The notes beneath the pieces are model-generated. The model did no database searches. It saw nothing but the letters and a program-made list of their open reading frames with translations, and was not told the origin of the DNA. Shown here piece by piece: positions 1 to 9,161 of a stretch of 24,015 nucleotides of DNA. The DNA is from an uncultured Pseudogracilibacillus sp. (lineage in GTDB: Bacteria > Bacillota > Bacilli > Bacillales > Amphibacillaceae): the NCBI GenBank assembly GCA_937960785.1, contig CALGOZ010000035.1, positions 1 to 24,015 of the forward strand. The letters run 5' to 3'. Made by a program: the position numbers and the translations under genes. Within the stretch, counting starts at the first letter, position 1. Every line of letters starts with the position of its first letter.

Positions 1-83
1 TCTACTATGATAAAGAAATTCAGTCCATTCGTTCATTTAAGGCTAGTTTTTCTCCTAGATGCTTTCTGTTTTACCTGATCTAT

Positions 84-185
84 TTATCGGAAATCGCGGG
101 TTTCTTCAATTAGTCGTGATACAACGGCATAACCTAATAAAGACGCAAAAACGATTAATAACAATTTAAAAAACTGTCTCACCAA
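84..185 (-). CDS. Very small hydrophobic protein, possible single-pass membrane peptide (33 aa)
   Basis: This reading frame starts at TTG (185) and encodes 33 residues ending in an Arg-Asp-Phe-Arg tail. Residues 5-22 are mostly Phe, Leu, Ile, Val and Ala, consistent with one membrane helix, followed by a charged end (RLIEETRDFR). An AGGAGAGG ribosome site lies 8 bases before the TTG; an ATG closer to it (191) hits a stop after three codons, and a GTG follows at 182. It lies 39 bases downstream of the NADH dehydrogenase gene on the same strand, so it is probably co-transcribed. No family recognised and no function proposed. It could be chance, but ribosome site, hydrophobic pattern and position argue for a gene. 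Confidence 0.45.
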   Translation of the reverse strand: MVRQFFKLLLIVFASLLGYAVVSRLIEETRDFR

Positions 186-224
186 ATCATACCCCTCTCC
201 TACGTATTACGGATTATCTTTCAA

Positions 225-1436
225 TTAAAATGGGCGAACTTTTCCTTTTTTCAATAGGATTTTTAAACCACCAAGCAACAGCAACGAGCGGTTATCAACG
301 ACTTTTTTCATCGCTGCAGCTGCTTTACCCGTAAGTTTCGTTCCATCTAAAACATTACCAATTCCATCAGTTACTCCTAAGGAAGCGACGGTTCCGCGGT
401 CATGTAATTCAAAAGCTTCTAACGGCTTGTTATGTAACAATGCTTTAATGTTTCGGGCACACGTTTCTCCGTGTTGTAAAGCCGCTTGAGCTGTTGGTGG
501 ATAAGGTCTATCACCGTTCGGATCCATTACCCACGCACAATCACCGAGTACGAAAATATTTTCTTCTTCTGGGGCTTGTAAATAAGGATTTACGGTTACA
601 CGGCCCCGGTCAAGGTCAAAGCTAGAGTTTGATAAAACAGAACTACCCGTTACACCACCGGTCCAAACGACTGTTCCAGCTTTTATTTCCTCATTATCAT
701 CACCAACGATAAAACCATCTTCAGTACATTCGTTTATTTTTGTATTGAGGCGGAACTCTACGCCACGATCTTCTAAAGATTTCCTCGCATATTCTACTAA
801 ATCTTCCTCGAACATCGGTAAAATAGAAGGCATTGCCTCGACATTTATAATTCTAGCTTTTTTACGATCGATATCGTATTTACGACATAACTGTGGTACT
901 CTTTCAGCTAATTCTCCGACAAATTCAATACCGGTAAAACCAGCACCGCCAACAAGAATCGTTAATGCAGATTCGTCTGTAATCTCACCAGCACCATACT
1001 GAGCGAATTGAAACTCAATATGCTCACGAATTAAACGGCTCGAATTAATATCTTCGATGAAGAAGGCATGTTCTTCCATTCCTTTAATTCCGAATGTATT
1101 CGTTTCAAATCCGGTAGCTACGACTAGATAATCGTAGGTAATTTCCCCGTTTTCTAGAATGACACGTTTTTCTTCTTTATTTACTTTTTCGACCGTATCG
1201 TAAATTAGGCGAACGCGGTTTGGATTTAATACATCGCTAATCATATAACGGGCTTGGTTTGGTTGAAGCGTCCCTGCTGCTACTTCATGTAACCAAGTCG
1301 TTTCGTAATGGTAGTTATGCTTATTTATTAACACGATGTCCGCTTCTTCCGGTGATAATAATTTTGTTAAATCTTTCGCAGTTTTTAGGCCAGCATAACC
1401 CGCACCTAAAATAACAACCTTCGGCTTATGATACAT
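225..1436 (-). CDS. yumB: Type II NADH dehydrogenase-like FAD-dependent oxidoreductase (YumB-like)
   Basis: Single-subunit, non-proton-pumping NADH:quinone oxidoreductase family, expected at the inner face of the membrane passing electrons from NADH to quinone. Seen: N-terminal FAD dinucleotide fold GAGYAG at residues 11-16, a second nucleotide fold VGGAGFTG near residue 165, the FAD-contact segment VLGDCAW in the C-terminal third, and the PYPPTAQAALQHG stretch typical of the family. The 403-residue length is normal. From memory it resembles B. subtilis YumB more than Ndh (YjlD), including the C-terminal DNRSL and KKGK patterns. The start is ATG 1436: it has AAAGGAG 11 bases upstream, whereas the GTG at 1448 overlaps that ribosome site. 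It has its own promoter with a Rex-like operator, which supports a true respiratory NADH oxidase role. Physiological substrate is inferred. Confidence 0.9.
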   Translation of the reverse strand: MYHKPKVVILGAGYAGLKTAKDLTKLLSPEEADIVLINKHNYHYETTWLHEVAAGTLQPNQARYMISDVLNPNRVRLIYDTVEKVNKEEKRVILENGEITYDYLVVATGFETNTFGIKGMEEHAFFIEDINSSRLIREHIEFQFAQYGAGEITDESALTILVGGAGFTGIEFVGELAERVPQLCRKYDIDRKKARIINVEAMPSILPMFEEDLVEYARKSLEDRGVEFRLNTKINECTEDGFIVGDDNEEIKAGTVVWTGGVTGSSVLSNSSFDLDRGRVTVNPYLQAPEEENIFVLGDCAWVMDPNGDRPYPPTAQAALQHGETCARNIKALLHNKPLEAFELHDRGTVASLGVTDGIGNVLDGTKLTGKAAAAMKKVVDNRSLLLLGGLKILLKKGKVRPF

Positions 1437-1648
1437 GGAACTATACACTCCTTTAAAAAATCTTTCTTTACAACGTTTTCAAAAAGCAAATCCTAAGTGT
1501 AATATTAATGAGCCAATCTATCGTGATATAGTGAGCAAACGAAGCGAAGTTTCTCATTTACTATTTCATAAAAACATAATAACTATATACTCTGACTGGC
1601 CTTAAAGGTAATCTTGTTGTTTACGATTTTTCCCTTTTTTTAACTACT

Positions 1649-1666
1649 ATATGAAAAGCTTCACAT
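1649..1666. promoter_or_regulatory. Candidate Rex (redox-sensing repressor) operator
   Basis: On the plus strand this reads ATATGAAAAGCTTCACAT, an inverted repeat that matches the Rex consensus TTGTGAAnnnnTTCACAA at 11 of 14 defined positions with the correct 4-base centre. It begins one base downstream of the -10 box of the yumB promoter, so bound Rex would block transcription start. Rex senses the NADH/NAD+ ratio and is known to control ndh in Bacillus, so site and gene fit each other. Confidence 0.6.
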
Positions 1667-1696
1667 AATATAAATTAATCATAACAAAACTTCCAA
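1667..1696 (-). promoter_or_regulatory. Promoter for the NADH dehydrogenase gene
   Basis: On the minus strand TTGGAA (1696-1691), an 18-base spacer and TATATT (1672-1667) form a plausible sigma-A promoter. The predicted start near 1660 lies inside the Rex-like palindrome and gives a leader of about 225 bases. The leader contains an imperfect hairpin (about 1532-1556); otherwise I see nothing in the 358-base gap between addA and yumB. Confidence 0.5.
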
Positions 1697-1751
1697 TGTA
1701 ATGCTAATCTTTTTTTAATAATTTGTAAAAATTTATTCGATTTTTAGAAGA

Positions 1752-1782
1752 GAAGGGAGCTTTCTTCGAGTAGCTCGCCTTC
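1752..1782 (-). terminator. Hairpin just downstream of addA, weak terminator candidate
   Basis: GAAGGGAGCT (1752-1761) pairs with AGCTCGCCTTC (1772-1782) with one bulged base, 13 bases past the addA stop. There is no clear U-run on the minus-strand transcript after it, so it may be an mRNA 3' end stabiliser or an inefficient terminator. Confidence 0.3.
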
Positions 1783-1794
1783 ACTTTTCTAATA

Positions 1795-4700
1795 TTATAG
1801 TTCGATTGTAAGTTTACGTGAGAAAAAGTATAAAAAAGTCTGTTGTACTTCTTTTTGTAAAATGTTTTCTAACGCTTCTTTGTACAGTGAAATTTGTATG
1901 CGATAACGATTCTTTAAACGTTCGATTACGTCATCCGTAATTTCATCGTCGTTAATTTGATCAGTCTTATAATCGAGTAAAACAATTCCTTCTTCTGTAT
2001 ATAGTATACAGTCGATGACTCCTTGGATTAATACTTTTTCAGTCGAATTTCCTGTCCAATCGTGATAAAGCTCGCTTGCTAATTTCGTATACGAAAATGG
2101 AACTTCCCGTTCTACTTGAGCATTGCGCATCTTCTTTCCTATTTCTGTCTGGAAAAATTGTACAATTGCTTCAATATCGATGTGATTTGCTTCTTCCTCG
2201 GTTAATTTCTCCTCTTGCACAAGGAAATGGACAAAGGTTTTAACTGAAGCAACATCCCAGGACTTATCAAGCGGAATATGTTGCATAACAGTATGCATTG
2301 CGGTACCAATTTCAGCCCGTGTTAATTGCTTCGTCTTTTGTAAAAAATTCGGTCGTTCTGTAGAGATCGAAGAAAAACTTGGAATAAAACGGGTTTCACT
2401 ATAAATGTCTCGCTCTTCGAATCGACGCTTTATTTCAGATACACTCTGCTTTGCCCGACTTGTTGCAGCTTGTTCATAAGGATAAGAAAATTGTAAACGT
2501 TCCGCTATATCAATCGTTTTCTCTGTTTTTACATCTAAAGGCTTCCACTCTTGGATCGCCTTTTGCAACGTTTCTTTTGTCACTTTCGACTCCTCAATTT
2601 CTTCCCTTAGGTCGCTATCAGTTAATGTCGTTAAGGTCCACCTCGAACCATGCTCCTGTAAAACCTGAGGCACATCGAAAGGGAGCTCTTTATTTTCTCG
2701 TAGTGATGCTAATTTTCCGTGTCGAACTAAGCCTAAACCAATCCAGTCAAGATATGAACTGGCCTTTTTTCGTAATTGGTTCGGCAAAACGATATCTTTA
2801 TGGTTTTCTACTTGTTGCCATTTTTCTAACGTTTTTTCTAAATCGTTCACGTGGCCGACGATTACGAGTTTTTCTTTAGCACGTGTTAAGGCGACGTATA
2901 AAACACGAATTTCCTCTGATAATAATTGACGGCGCTCAACCTCTGATACAGCTCGATGAAAAAGCGTCGAATAACGAATTCTTTTTTCTGGATCGATAAA
3001 TTTTGTTGCAAAGCCGTATTCCTTATTTGTTATATAGTTACCTCGAAGATCTTGTAAGTTAAAACCTTTATTCGCTTCTCCTAAAATGACAATAGGGAAT
3101 TCCAATCCTTTACTCTTATGAATTGTCATAATTCGTACGACATCTTCCTGTTCACTTAAGGCCCGAGCTTCTCCCAAGTCTTTATCCCGCTCTTCCATTC
3201 GTTCAATAAATCGTAAGAAGCGAAAAAGTCCACGAAAACTAGTTTCTTCATAACTTCTTGCCCGATCGTAAAGTGCTCGTAAATTTGCTTGACGTTGCCT
3301 TCCACCGGGTATTCCACCGACGAAATCATAATACCCCGTCTCTTGAAAAATTGTCCAAATTAACTCAGATAATGATCCTTCTCTGGCCATTTCTCGGTAT
3401 TGTTGTAAATCTTGTAAAAAGCTCTTCACAATTAAAGCTAGTTCATCAGAACCTTTACTTACGCGGATTAGTGCTTCATAAAAAGTTGCTCGTTTTTGAG
3501 CGAGGCGAATTTGCGCTAATTGTTCTTCGTTTAACCCAACGATTGGTGAACGTAGAACAGATACGAGCGGAATATCTTGGTAAGGATTATCGATTACTTT
3601 TAACATATTAATCATTACTTGAATTTCGATTGCTTGGAAGTAACCAGTCCGTAATTCAGAATAGACTGGAATTCCTTGTTTTTTAAGTTCCTCGACAACC
3701 GTAGGCGCATTGCTCATCGAACGAAGTAATATAACGATATCTTTATATGTAACCGGACGCATTCGCTCCAGCTCTTTATCAAATACTTGTAGTGGCTCCT
3801 TATTGCCATGGCCGAGCCACGTTTTTATTTTTCTAGCGTAGGCCCTTGCTTCTAATTGAACTTTCGAAAGTTCTTCAACTAATTCCGATTCCTCAGAACT
3901 CGTCCCTTCTTCGCTTTCATGAAGTAAAAGTAGTTCTGTTTCCTCTTGGGAAAAGGGTAAGTTATCATAGTTTTTATTTCCGTAAATTAAGGCAGCTTGA
4001 TCATCATAATGAATATCTCCTAAGTTAGGATCGAACAATTGTTTGAAAATAAAGTTAGCACTTTCTAGTACATTTTTACGACTTCGGAAATTTTTCGCTA
4101 AATCGATTCGTTTACCTTTAGCATCGTCGGTGTTGTACGTTTCATATTTTTCAATAAATAAGGTAGGCTCCGCGTGACGAAAGCGATAAATACTCTGTTT
4201 AACATCACCGACCATAAACACATTGCCTGGGCCAGATTTCTTAGCAATTGCTTGAATAATCGTCTCTTGTACTAAGTTAATATCCTGGTATTCATCTACT
4301 AAAATCTCTTTAAACTGCCGTTCGTAATATGTAGCAATTTCTGACGGTATAATAGTAGTTTCATCAGACTTTTCGTCGGTTAATATTTGTAATGCAAAAT
4401 GTTCTAAGTCGTTAAAGTCAACGATTGCACGCTTCCGCTTTTCTGCCATAAATCGGGCTTCAAATTGTTTTACTAATTCGATTAAAGTTAACATAATCGG
4501 ATATAGCCGTTTCATATCTTGTAGGTGACTTTCTAAACTACGACTAAACCATTCCTTTTGCATTTCCTGCAATTGTTTACGGAATTGGTTTCGTAAATCC
4601 TTGGCTCGTTCCCTTTTTTCAATGTCACAGTCTACCCGTTTGCGGGACAAACTTTTTAAAGAACTTGATGTAATCATTTGTTGCAGTGTATTCCAATCCT

Positions 4701-5502
4701 CGGAATGTGCCAAAACTGTATCGATTAATTCTAAATCGTTTAATAATGCCTCTTCGTAATGATATGGTCCGTCGACACTTTTCGCTATTTCGAGCGCCTC
4801 GTTAATCATTCCCTTAAAATCTAAAAATATTTCACGCACTTCTTCTTTCAAGACTGTTAACCAAGGCAATTGATCTTCAGGGGTATTTTCAGTCACGTTA
4901 TATCTTTCTGCTACCTCGTCTAACCATCGTTCCGGCCAAGGGTGTTGTTTGGCGAACGTATGAAGGCGTAAAATTAAATCCTCAACAGCCACATCGCTCC
5001 GGTCGGAAGAAAACATATCGACTACAGCAAAAAATTGTTGTAAGGAATCGCCTTCTTCACCATATTTATCTTCGAACAATTCATCGAGCACCTCATGTTT
5101 TAACAGGTCGATCTCCATTTCATCAGCAATGCGAAAGGCCGGGTCTAAATCGATCAAATAACTATATTGACGAACGACATCTAAACAAAACGAGTGGATC
5201 GTCGAAATCGATGCCTTTTGTAATAAAGATAATTGCTTTTTTAAATGGTATGAGGTCGGATTTTGTTGTAAGGCTTCATCTAATGCTTCCCCGATTCGTT
5301 GGCGCATTTCTTCTGCTGCAGCATTTGTAAATGTTGCGACTAATAGTTCATCTATATTAATTGGATCAGATTCATCGAGAATTTTTTCAATAATTCGTTC
5401 GACGAGAACGGCTGTCTTTCCTGAACCCGCCGCTGCAGCGACGAGTATGTTATTATTTTTTTCATAAATTGCTTCCCGCTGTTCGGGAGTCCATTGTACC
5501 AA
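1795..5502 (-). CDS. addA: ATP-dependent helicase-nuclease subunit A (AddA)
   Basis: Motor subunit of AddAB, the Gram-positive counterpart of RecBCD, which resects double-strand DNA ends until Chi and loads RecA. Seen: Walker A AAAGSGKT at about residues 23-30, Walker B DEYQD near 402, late superfamily-1 helicase motifs KSKGLEFPIVIL and VALTRAKEKL, and a C-terminal RecB-type nuclease domain with GVID near 1162, DYKTD near 1175 and QISLY after it. The 1235-residue length is normal and no residue looks lost. I place the start at TTG 5502, with AAGGAG 9 bases upstream inside the end of addB; the TTG at 5508 is only 3 bases from that site. Start and upstream stop are 6 bases apart, so translation is probably coupled to addB. 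Confidence 0.95.
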   Translation of the reverse strand: MVQWTPEQREAIYEKNNNILVAAAAGSGKTAVLVERIIEKILDESDPINIDELLVATFTNAAAEEMRQRIGEALDEALQQNPTSYHLKKQLSLLQKASISTIHSFCLDVVRQYSYLIDLDPAFRIADEMEIDLLKHEVLDELFEDKYGEEGDSLQQFFAVVDMFSSDRSDVAVEDLILRLHTFAKQHPWPERWLDEVAERYNVTENTPEDQLPWLTVLKEEVREIFLDFKGMINEALEIAKSVDGPYHYEEALLNDLELIDTVLAHSEDWNTLQQMITSSSLKSLSRKRVDCDIEKRERAKDLRNQFRKQLQEMQKEWFSRSLESHLQDMKRLYPIMLTLIELVKQFEARFMAEKRKRAIVDFNDLEHFALQILTDEKSDETTIIPSEIATYYERQFKEILVDEYQDINLVQETIIQAIAKKSGPGNVFMVGDVKQSIYRFRHAEPTLFIEKYETYNTDDAKGKRIDLAKNFRSRKNVLESANFIFKQLFDPNLGDIHYDDQAALIYGNKNYDNLPFSQEETELLLLHESEEGTSSEESELVEELSKVQLEARAYARKIKTWLGHGNKEPLQVFDKELERMRPVTYKDIVILLRSMSNAPTVVEELKKQGIPVYSELRTGYFQAIEIQVMINMLKVIDNPYQDIPLVSVLRSPIVGLNEEQLAQIRLAQKRATFYEALIRVSKGSDELALIVKSFLQDLQQYREMAREGSLSELIWTIFQETGYYDFVGGIPGGRQRQANLRALYDRARSYEETSFRGLFRFLRFIERMEERDKDLGEARALSEQEDVVRIMTIHKSKGLEFPIVILGEANKGFNLQDLRGNYITNKEYGFATKFIDPEKRIRYSTLFHRAVSEVERRQLLSEEIRVLYVALTRAKEKLVIVGHVNDLEKTLEKWQQVENHKDIVLPNQLRKKASSYLDWIGLGLVRHGKLASLRENKELPFDVPQVLQEHGSRWTLTTLTDSDLREEIEESKVTKETLQKAIQEWKPLDVKTEKTIDIAERLQFSYPYEQAATSRAKQSVSEIKRRFEERDIYSETRFIPSFSSISTERPNFLQKTKQLTRAEIGTAMHTVMQHIPLDKSWDVASVKTFVHFLVQEEKLTEEEANHIDIEAIVQFFQTEIGKKMRNAQVEREVPFSYTKLASELYHDWTGNSTEKVLIQGVIDCILYTEEGIVLLDYKTDQINDDEITDDVIERLKNRYRIQISLYKEALENILQKEVQQTFLYFFSRKLTIEL

Positions 5503-5508
5503 AACCAA

Positions 5509-8500
5509 TCACTCCTTCCGTTCTAAATCGAGCATTCTTTCCATACGCGCTATTACTTCTGGATCCTTTAAGGACGGTAAACGTCGATAATCATTTTCCT
5601 CTAGTGTCGGATCAAATTGACAAATGGAACGATAGGGACAAAAACGACAAGCGTCTCCTTTATTATTCTCAAAAGGATTAAGATCTACTTTACCGCTAGT
5701 TATATAAACGCCTGCTCGCTGTAATAAATAATGAATATAAGAACGTAATGTCATAAACGTCGTTTCATCTTGTACTTTTGAGTTTGCGTAAAAGTCACCG
5801 TCTTTTTTAATCGATGCAGGTATAATAGGACTACGTCTTGAGGTGATATTTTCATCCATTAAAATAGCAATATCGGGGTCCTCTAATATCAAGCCTTGCA
5901 TTTGATATTGTTTTAAAAGTTCTTGTTCAAGTCGTTCTTCGCCTATATTTTCTTCATCGGTAATCATCGCGTCATGAACATGAAAATATAATACCCCTGC
6001 TGGATGAGCTTCTTTTCCTAACCAAGTTTCCGCTTGTAATAATACGACATGTAAATAAGTTAAAATTTGTAACGCTAAACCGTAGTACACTTCCTCAAGG
6101 GATAAGGTTTGCTTACTCGACTTGTAATCGATGATTCGTAGATATAAATCTTCATCATGCTCACCTTTATCAACACGATCAATACGACCACGCAACAATA
6201 GTTCGCGCCCTTCTGGAAGCGGGATACGTATCGGATCTAAACCAGAGCGATATCCGAAGGCTAATTCAATCCCAACGGGGGAAAAACCACTAGCCCTTGC
6301 TTGTTCACTCAATACATAAGTCGCTTGAGCGATAACTTGTTCTAACTTTTGCGTTATATAACGATAACGATTTGAACTTGATAATACGTGGTGCTCAAGG
6401 ACATTACTTAGTTCATGTAACGAATGTTTTGCATAATGTTTGGCGTCTTGTTTCGTTACCTCTTTGAAATCTTTACCTTCTTCTTGCAACCGTTCCGTAA
6501 TCGTCTTTAAAGCTTCGTGGAATAACTCACCGATATCCGGTGCTTCTAACGTATAAGTCCGACGTTCTTTTAAAGATAAAGTATAGTGTAGGAAATGTTG
6601 ATACGAACAACGGTGTAACATCTCAATTCGTGATACACTAGCCTTTACTTTTGGTGGTACAAGTTGTTCTACCGTCTCCTTCTTCAAGGAAGTTGGTTTA
6701 TTACGATAAAATAAACTTTGTAGCGCACGATAGGTACTGCCATGCTTCGGCTCGTTAGTAATGTACCAATTGACGACATCCCACCACACATCTTCAATTA
6801 CATACCCACGTAAATAGCGTGCAAACTGTACGGTAAGGGGCCCCCGCGTCTGTTTAGGTGTCGTGATGAATCTTTCGGCCTTTTCTAATTCTTCTGGGTC
6901 TGTTAGTAAACGACGTTGCTTTTTTAAAGACGGGAAAAACTCTTCCATCCGAGATACCATTTGGGATGGAACTTTTGACTTTCCTTCATGATCGCTTAAC
7001 ACATAGCTAACCCAAAGGAAATCTTGTGGTAAGGAAAAAGCATTGTACATGTAAAAGTGATCATCTAATAATACTCGACGATTGCTTGCTGCTAATTGTA
7101 ATCCAAAGTGTTCTAAGAATTCCCGCTCCTTTTCGTTGATCATTCCATCGGTTTTCGGAGTCATCGGCCAGGAGCCTTCATTTACTCCGATTAAAAAGAC
7201 ACACTTTTTCTCTTGAATTCGCGAATGATCAATCGTTCCAACAATTACATGATCCATGCTGGGCGGAACATGGGAAAACTGCAACGCCTCTAAGCCCGCT
7301 TCTACAATCGCTCGATAATCACTTAAAGATAACCTTTCTTCACCAATCATTTCGACTAATTCGTCGAACAAACCGATTATTGCTTTCCATACTTGTTCTT
7401 CTTCCCGAGCTCGCTCAAGCATCCCTTTTTCTTCAAAGTATCGACGTTTTTCTTCTAATTGTTTAGGAATGTCGAGCTCTTCTAAAAATAAATATAATAT
7501 TTCCGTTCGCTCAATCACTGTTTTCGCCTTGCGAAAGGCTTCATCAAAAGGTTGTAAAAGAGACACCACCTGTCTACGATATCGATTGATTTTCTGCTCT
7601 GTTTCAAGTTCTTCATCAGTCTGTACTCTTTCTTGAAAACCTCTAAACCGCTCGTAAATCCAATCTTCCTCTTGGATCCATTGTTGTTTATAGCGAATTC
7701 CGTATTGTAACACGTAATTTTCCAGTTGATCAATTGCATCGACAGTAAGTGGATATTCATCGTCCGTCGGTTCGATAAAGTCCGTCTTTAAAAAGCGAAA
7801 TATCGCATCGTAACGCCAATTTGAATCGATTATATCGAAAAGAGAACGAATCGCTTCAACTAACGGATGGTTTAGCATCGTTCGTTTTTCGTCGATAAAA
7901 ATCGGTATATCGTAATCTCGAAACAAAGTTTGTAGTAAATCGTAATACGTTTCCGTCTCGCGAACGAATAAAGCGATATCGCGATATCGATAACCTTCGT
8001 CACGAACGAGTCGTAAAATTTCTTGAAGGACACCTTCAATTTCAGCTCGGGGATGCACCGCTTCAGCTAGTACAATCGACTCTTTAATAGAAGCATCGTA
8101 GACTGGCGTCGGTCGCCGATCAAAGTATTGTTGTATATGAAGAAGGGGCTTATCCTTTTCGGCTTTTTTATGTAAGTAAATAGAATCTTCAATTTCAATA
8201 CCTTCGTCCTTTGCCCTTTGAGTTAATGCTTTGTACGTTTCTTTCGTTTGGTAAAATAAATCTAATTCGTCTAGAGGATTACTCAGCTCTTCTTTCGGTA
8301 AGATTAACGTAATTTGGACGTTTTTAGCAACGTGGAGTAACTCGTTTACAATCGATTGTTCTAAAGGTGTAAAACGATGAAAACCATCGATCACAATAGT
8401 AGCATCTTGTAAAAAACTTACCCGTTTAACGTTGTCACGAAGTAAACTAAGTTGATCTTCTCCGTCGATATAATGCGCCTGTAAAGACTCGTCTAACTTT

Positions 8501-8994
8501 TTATACAAGTAAAGTAAATCCGACAATTTACGATGTAATGCTTTATTTTCCGTCGTATACGTTAAATGTCCGGCTAAAAGTTCCGGCGTAATTTCATGCC
8601 GCTTAAATTCGGTAATCAGTTGGTCGACTTCTTCTAAAAATCCAATTTTGTCTGATGCTTTTTCAAAAGCATAAAACGGTTCTGTCCGTTGTTCGATAAT
8701 TTTTCTAAGCATCATTTGCGTTCCCGTCGAGCTTATAAATTGTTTCGTACTTCCGCCGATTTCTTGGAGTACACGCCAAGCTAAACGGGAAAAACTAACG
8801 ACTTGCGCCCGAATACTTCCTTTAATTTCATCATCTTTAAACAATTCGTATTCTTGTTGAAAGGTCATCTGTTCTGGAACGATATAAAAAATCGGTGGGC
8901 CTTCTCGTTCTTTTTGCAACGTGGTTTTTAAACTTTGTAACACGTAACGATTTAACACCGTGGAATCTTCGCTTAATACAAATTGCAAAGACAT
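5509..8994 (-). CDS. addB: ATP-dependent helicase-nuclease subunit B (AddB)
   Basis: Partner of AddA; it carries the second nuclease, the Chi-recognition region and an iron-sulfur cluster. Seen: inactive helicase-like N-terminal half, conserved VPEQMTFQQEYEL near 39-51, C-terminal RecB-like nuclease with GRID near 936 and DYKSS near 956 followed by QILTY, and the four cluster cysteines: one near 795 and a C-x2-C-x5-C group near 1114-1123. The 1161-residue length is usual. Oddity: the N-terminal P-loop present in B. subtilis AddB (GRSGSGKT from memory) is replaced in register by SEDSTVLN at residues 8-15, with no glycine and no lysine. ATG 8994 has AGAGGG just upstream. First gene of addBA, 167 bases after comK; B. 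subtilis addAB is ComK-responsive. Confidence 0.95.
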   Translation of the reverse strand: MSLQFVLSEDSTVLNRYVLQSLKTTLQKEREGPPIFYIVPEQMTFQQEYELFKDDEIKGSIRAQVVSFSRLAWRVLQEIGGSTKQFISSTGTQMMLRKIIEQRTEPFYAFEKASDKIGFLEEVDQLITEFKRHEITPELLAGHLTYTTENKALHRKLSDLLYLYKKLDESLQAHYIDGEDQLSLLRDNVKRVSFLQDATIVIDGFHRFTPLEQSIVNELLHVAKNVQITLILPKEELSNPLDELDLFYQTKETYKALTQRAKDEGIEIEDSIYLHKKAEKDKPLLHIQQYFDRRPTPVYDASIKESIVLAEAVHPRAEIEGVLQEILRLVRDEGYRYRDIALFVRETETYYDLLQTLFRDYDIPIFIDEKRTMLNHPLVEAIRSLFDIIDSNWRYDAIFRFLKTDFIEPTDDEYPLTVDAIDQLENYVLQYGIRYKQQWIQEEDWIYERFRGFQERVQTDEELETEQKINRYRRQVVSLLQPFDEAFRKAKTVIERTEILYLFLEELDIPKQLEEKRRYFEEKGMLERAREEEQVWKAIIGLFDELVEMIGEERLSLSDYRAIVEAGLEALQFSHVPPSMDHVIVGTIDHSRIQEKKCVFLIGVNEGSWPMTPKTDGMINEKEREFLEHFGLQLAASNRRVLLDDHFYMYNAFSLPQDFLWVSYVLSDHEGKSKVPSQMVSRMEEFFPSLKKQRRLLTDPEELEKAERFITTPKQTRGPLTVQFARYLRGYVIEDVWWDVVNWYITNEPKHGSTYRALQSLFYRNKPTSLKKETVEQLVPPKVKASVSRIEMLHRCSYQHFLHYTLSLKERRTYTLEAPDIGELFHEALKTITERLQEEGKDFKEVTKQDAKHYAKHSLHELSNVLEHHVLSSSNRYRYITQKLEQVIAQATYVLSEQARASGFSPVGIELAFGYRSGLDPIRIPLPEGRELLLRGRIDRVDKGEHDEDLYLRIIDYKSSKQTLSLEEVYYGLALQILTYLHVVLLQAETWLGKEAHPAGVLYFHVHDAMITDEENIGEERLEQELLKQYQMQGLILEDPDIAILMDENITSRRSPIIPASIKKDGDFYANSKVQDETTFMTLRSYIHYLLQRAGVYITSGKVDLNPFENNKGDACRFCPYRSICQFDPTLEENDYRRLPSLKDPEVIARMERMLDLERKE

Positions 8995-9047
8995 CGATAT
9001 CCCTCTTTTCTCATCAAGGATTGAACAAAGATATATATGTATCTATT

Positions 9048-9077
9048 AGTTTAGCACGAGTAATGACCATAAGTAAA
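9048..9077 (-). promoter_or_regulatory. Candidate promoter for addBA
   Basis: On the minus strand TTTACT (9077-9072), an 18-base spacer and TAAACT (9053-9048), with a TG one base before the -10 (extended -10 form). The match is moderate. It lies 54-83 bases upstream of the addB start. Confidence 0.35.
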
Positions 9078-9161
9078 AATAATTTTAAATAACCTATCCC
9101 TCATTTAACAACGAAAATTTATATTTTTTATTTTGGATAATAAGAAAAGGGAAATTTTAAA

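Noticed and set aside
1..36. Possible start of a minus-strand gene running off the left edge (ATG at 36, MNEWTEFLYHSR)
   Set aside because: Only 12 codons are visible and the nearest AGGAG is 15 bases from the ATG, so it cannot be supported from this window.
1752..1782. Strong rho-independent terminator after addA
   Set aside because: The stem is good but there is no U-run on the transcript, so it is listed only as a weak candidate.
3258..3611. Long plus-strand open frames opposite addA and addB (for example 2451-2879 and 3258-3611)
   Set aside because: They lie wholly opposite intact, well-recognised genes, lack ribosome sites and have no family resemblance.
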